The notes under the pieces were generated by a model. The model was not told the DNA's origin. It saw only the letters and a list, made by a program, of their open reading frames with translations, and did not search any database. From NCBI GenBank assembly GCA_963662645.2, contig CAXXKN010000004.1, positions 1 through 64,000 of the forward strand: a stretch of DNA of 64,000 nucleotides, given 5' to 3'. Within the stretch, counting starts at the first letter, position 1; each line of letters opens with the position of its first letter. A program made the translations under genes and the position numbers. Positions 63,564 through 64,000 of the stretch are shown here, piece by piece. The stretch comes from Aldehydirespirator sp963662645. Lineage in GTDB: Bacteria; Actinomycetota; Acidimicrobiia; Acidimicrobiales; Aldehydirespiratoraceae.

Positions 63564-63776
63564 GCCGCCGGTTGGGGCCGGTCAAGCGGCGAGACCTCAT
63601 CGGCAGGCTCAAGATGCTCGGCTGGAGCGGCCCTGTCCCGAGCCGTCATGACTACATGGTGCTCGGGTGCGCGCAAATTGCACATACCGAATGTCAAGGA
63701 AATCGACGCTGGTTTGCTGCGTGTCATCCTGACCGAGGCAGGGATCAGCCGCGACGAATGGTTCGACACCGGCTAG
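63560..63776 (+). pseudogene. hicA-like toxin gene, frameshifted
   Basis: Starts KRRDLIGRLKMLGWSGPVPSR then HDYMVLG, the dsRBD-like HicA pattern including the catalytic His region. After about 63677 the homology (LHIPNVKEIDAGLLRVILT, then EAGISRDEW) continues in the next frame to the TAG at 63774. One extra base in the GCGCGCAAA stretch would explain it. With hicB also broken, the module appears dead. Confidence 0.7.
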
Positions 63777-64000
63777 CCGACGGGTGCGGATCCGCCACTG
63801 GCGGGCTCGCACACCCAGACCGTGGCTTCCATACCGCATGCACCGCGGTACCGCTGCTCGACAACAGCGCAGAATTCCTCGGCCACATCGGTGCACACGA
63901 GCGCTACCGCACAGCCGGCAAAGCCGCCACCCGTCATCCGCGCCCCGAGGCAGCCCGGGATCGTGTGGGCTATTTCCACCATCTGGTCGAGGGCGGGGCT
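63773..64000 (-). CDS. galK: galactokinase, C-terminal part (runs off the window)
   Basis: The last 75 residues of a GHMP-family kinase. GCLGARMTGGGFAGCAVALV is the C-terminal glycine-rich motif 3 of galactokinases. It would phosphorylate galactose in the Leloir pathway. The stop codon shares bases with the end of the hicA remnant on the other strand. The 5' part lies beyond the window. Confidence 0.85.
   Translation of the reverse strand, partial: SPALDQMVEIAHTIPGCLGARMTGGGFAGCAVALVCTDVAEEFCAVVEQRYRGACGMEATVWVCEPASGGSAPVG

Overview
The window is a GC-rich, densely coded bacterial chromosome segment, most likely from an actinobacterium and by gene content probably of the class Acidimicrobiia. 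The reasons are the high GC, many predicted leaderless starts (a TAnnnT hexamer 6-8 bases before GTG or ATG), a DUF222-HNH protein, an LLM-type flavin/F420 oxidoreductase, many acyl-CoA enzymes and lipoproteins with Thr/Ala/Pro linkers. The taxonomic call is inference. There is no rRNA, tRNA, CRISPR array, prophage or intact insertion sequence.

Layout. (1) 1-16.7 kb: housekeeping and amino-acid synthesis. gltX, an RDD membrane protein, citramalate synthase (cimA), ilvE and leuB lie on the minus strand or nearby, with greA and leuCD on the plus strand. Together cimA and leuBCD predict isoleucine synthesis by the citramalate route as well as leucine synthesis. A beta-propeller lipoprotein, an S9 peptidase, an aminotransferase and serC follow. 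(2) 16.8-19.5 kb: one reading frame that joins CaiB/BaiF-type CoA-transferase sequence to an acyl-CoA carboxyltransferase. (3) 19.8-31.4 kb: a catabolic and uptake block: SDR, zinc alcohol dehydrogenase, an M24 pita-bread protein with one altered metal ligand, E1 alpha and beta of a 2-oxoacid dehydrogenase, a 3-hydroxyisobutyrate-dehydrogenase-like enzyme, then a ribose-type ABC transporter with an embedded VOC enzyme. The six enzymes are bracketed by direct copies of a dispersed repeat. (4) 31.5-43.5 kb: acyl-CoA metabolism (two synthetases, a crotonase, an acyl-CoA dehydrogenase), rsgA and two paralogous membrane-anchored molybdopterin oxidoreductases. (5) 43.6-51.6 kb: a probable purine-degradation operon: a xanthine-dehydrogenase-like molybdo-iron-sulfur enzyme, an SsnA-like amidohydrolase, an LLM oxidoreductase, 8-oxoguanine deaminase, a purine-type phosphoribosyltransferase and a bicupin. 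(6) 51.7-58.8 kb, minus strand: a second catabolic operon: PNPOx-like protein, aminotransferase, M20 peptidase, RraA-like protein, a free lipoyl domain, SDR and a fused E1 alpha-beta. (7) 59-64 kb: a CocE-type hydrolase, a DUF222-HNH protein, then a decayed mosaic (repeat copy, hydrolase fragment, broken hicBA) and the end of galK.

The most unusual signal is in the gene starts. At the second SDR, the CocE hydrolase and cimA, and more weakly at leuD, the bases around the start codon are repeated just upstream. Each upstream copy opens a micro-ORF that stops at or next to the true start, usually in an ATGA overlap. Similar micro-ORFs without clear duplication bridge gaps in the purine operon. 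This could be translational coupling or relay, or a by-product of local duplication in GC-rich DNA, and it can be tested.
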